Positions 6,344 to 6,617 of a stretch of 6,617 nt of DNA are shown here, in pieces. The notes beneath the pieces were generated by a model. That model made no database searches. It was not told the DNA's origin and saw only the letters and a list, made by a program, of their open reading frames with translations. The position numbers were made by a program, and so were the translations under genes. The first letter of the stretch is position 1. Every line of letters begins with the position of its first letter. The stretch spans positions 1 through 6,617 of the forward strand of contig JAJRTM010000634.1 in assembly GCA_024278285.1 (NCBI GenBank), written 5' to 3'. The stretch comes from Planctomycetota bacterium. GTDB taxonomy: Bacteria; Planctomycetota; Planctomycetia; Planctomycetales; Planctomycetaceae.

Positions 6344-6502
6344 GGGTAGCCCGACCACTTCAGTGGTTGGGTGCCGTCAGGCACAAGACGCTTGCGCCAT
6401 GTAGGTTCATTGTCATTGAAACTTCCAATAAAAAAGGGAATCCACATGGCGCGAGCATCTTGTTGCTTCGCAACCCAACCGCTAATAGCGGATGGGCTAC
6501 CC
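6344..6502. repeat. Large inverted pair of REP-like units, two hairpins per arm, with covarying stems
   Basis: Two 59-base arms, 6344-6402 and 6444-6502, are imperfect inverted copies separated by a 41-base A/T-rich spacer. The outer ends (GGGTAGCCC) and inner ends (GCGCCATGT) are identical after complementing; the middles differ. Each arm folds into two hairpins. Left: ACCAC/GTGGT (6354-6367, extendable to CCC/GGG outside) and GTGCC/GGCAC (6371-6384). Right: CCGCT/AGCGG (6479-6491) and GTTGC/GCAAC (6462-6474). The stems differ in sequence but keep their pairing, so the structure looks selected. GTAG stands at the outer foot of both arms. Short frames across this element are repeat translation, not genes. 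Confidence 0.8.
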
Positions 6503-6617
6503 AGTTACTTCAAATCTCCGACCGCTTTTGCACAGTATTTAATTGATAAGGGCCTAATACGAACAGCTTACCATGACTGATCCAGAAGTTGTAGCGGTAT
6601 GAAATTCGCAGAGTAGA
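6503..6617. other. Right-edge sequence, nothing recognised
   Basis: No gene, RNA or repeat is supported here. An ATG at 6573 opens a frame of only nine codons. A promoter-like TTGCAC (6528-6533) and TAATAC (6555-6560) are 21 bases apart, too far for a standard sigma-70 promoter. The stretch may be upstream sequence of a gene beyond the window. Confidence 0.4.

Noticed and set aside
4847..6502. A transposon carrying mqnC between inverted ends
   Set aside because: The flanking elements are separate inverted pairs with different stems, no transposase is present and no target-site duplication is visible.
6251..6502. CRISPR array
   Set aside because: The repeats are inverted pairs of unlike sequence, not regularly spaced direct repeats.
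6371..6580. 69-codon open frames over the right-hand repeat
   Set aside because: Their sequence is translated hairpin arms and spacer, with no ribosome binding site or family similarity.

Overview
The window looks like part of a chromosome from a Gram-negative, Planctomycetes-type bacterium. This is an inference from three things: the protein style (a large CobN-type chelatase with an ExbB-type channel, and menaquinone synthesis by the futalosine route), weak A-rich ribosome binding sites before two of the genes, and gaps filled with REP-like palindromes. No rRNA or other phylogenetic marker is present, so the assignment is tentative.

Layout. Positions 1-3669 (+) hold a CobN/BchH-superfamily chelatase large subunit. 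Its reading frame is open to the left edge, so the N-terminus is missing, and it ends in a linker and one transmembrane helix. After a 146-base gap with a hairpin and a TGTACA direct repeat come a MotA/TolQ/ExbB proton-channel protein (3816-4454, +) and, overlapping its 3' end by 20 bases, a 119-residue DUF2149 protein (4435-4794, +) with an ExbD-like membrane anchor. An 11-bp hairpin follows the last stop codon. Convergent to this cluster is mqnC (6137-4992, -), the radical-SAM dehypoxanthine futalosine cyclase of menaquinone synthesis. The right end (6138-6617) carries no supportable gene. It contains two inverted pairs of REP-like palindromes; a third pair lies between the DUF2149 gene and mqnC.

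How the genes may work together. The set 'membrane-anchored CobN-like protein + ExbB-like channel + DUF2149 protein' resembles the hmuS/hmuU/hmuV part of the Bacteroidetes heme-utilisation (hmu) operon and similar cobN-exbB-DUF2149 clusters in methanogens. No ATP-dependent chelatase partner (CobS/CobT or BchI/BchD type) is visible. I infer a chelatase-like body held at the inner membrane, possibly facing the periplasm, and energised by a proton-driven ExbB/ExbD-type motor. It would handle a tetrapyrrole or its metal: heme iron removal is the leading guess, cobalt/corrinoid handling the alternative. mqnC appears functionally unrelated.

The most notable non-coding signal is six palindromic units in three head-to-head pairs. 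Five begin with GTAG and one with GCAG at the outer foot of the hairpin. The two arms of the longest pair differ in sequence but keep their stems through compensatory changes. This is the pattern expected of REP/BIME elements moved by RAYT (TnpA_REP) transposases.
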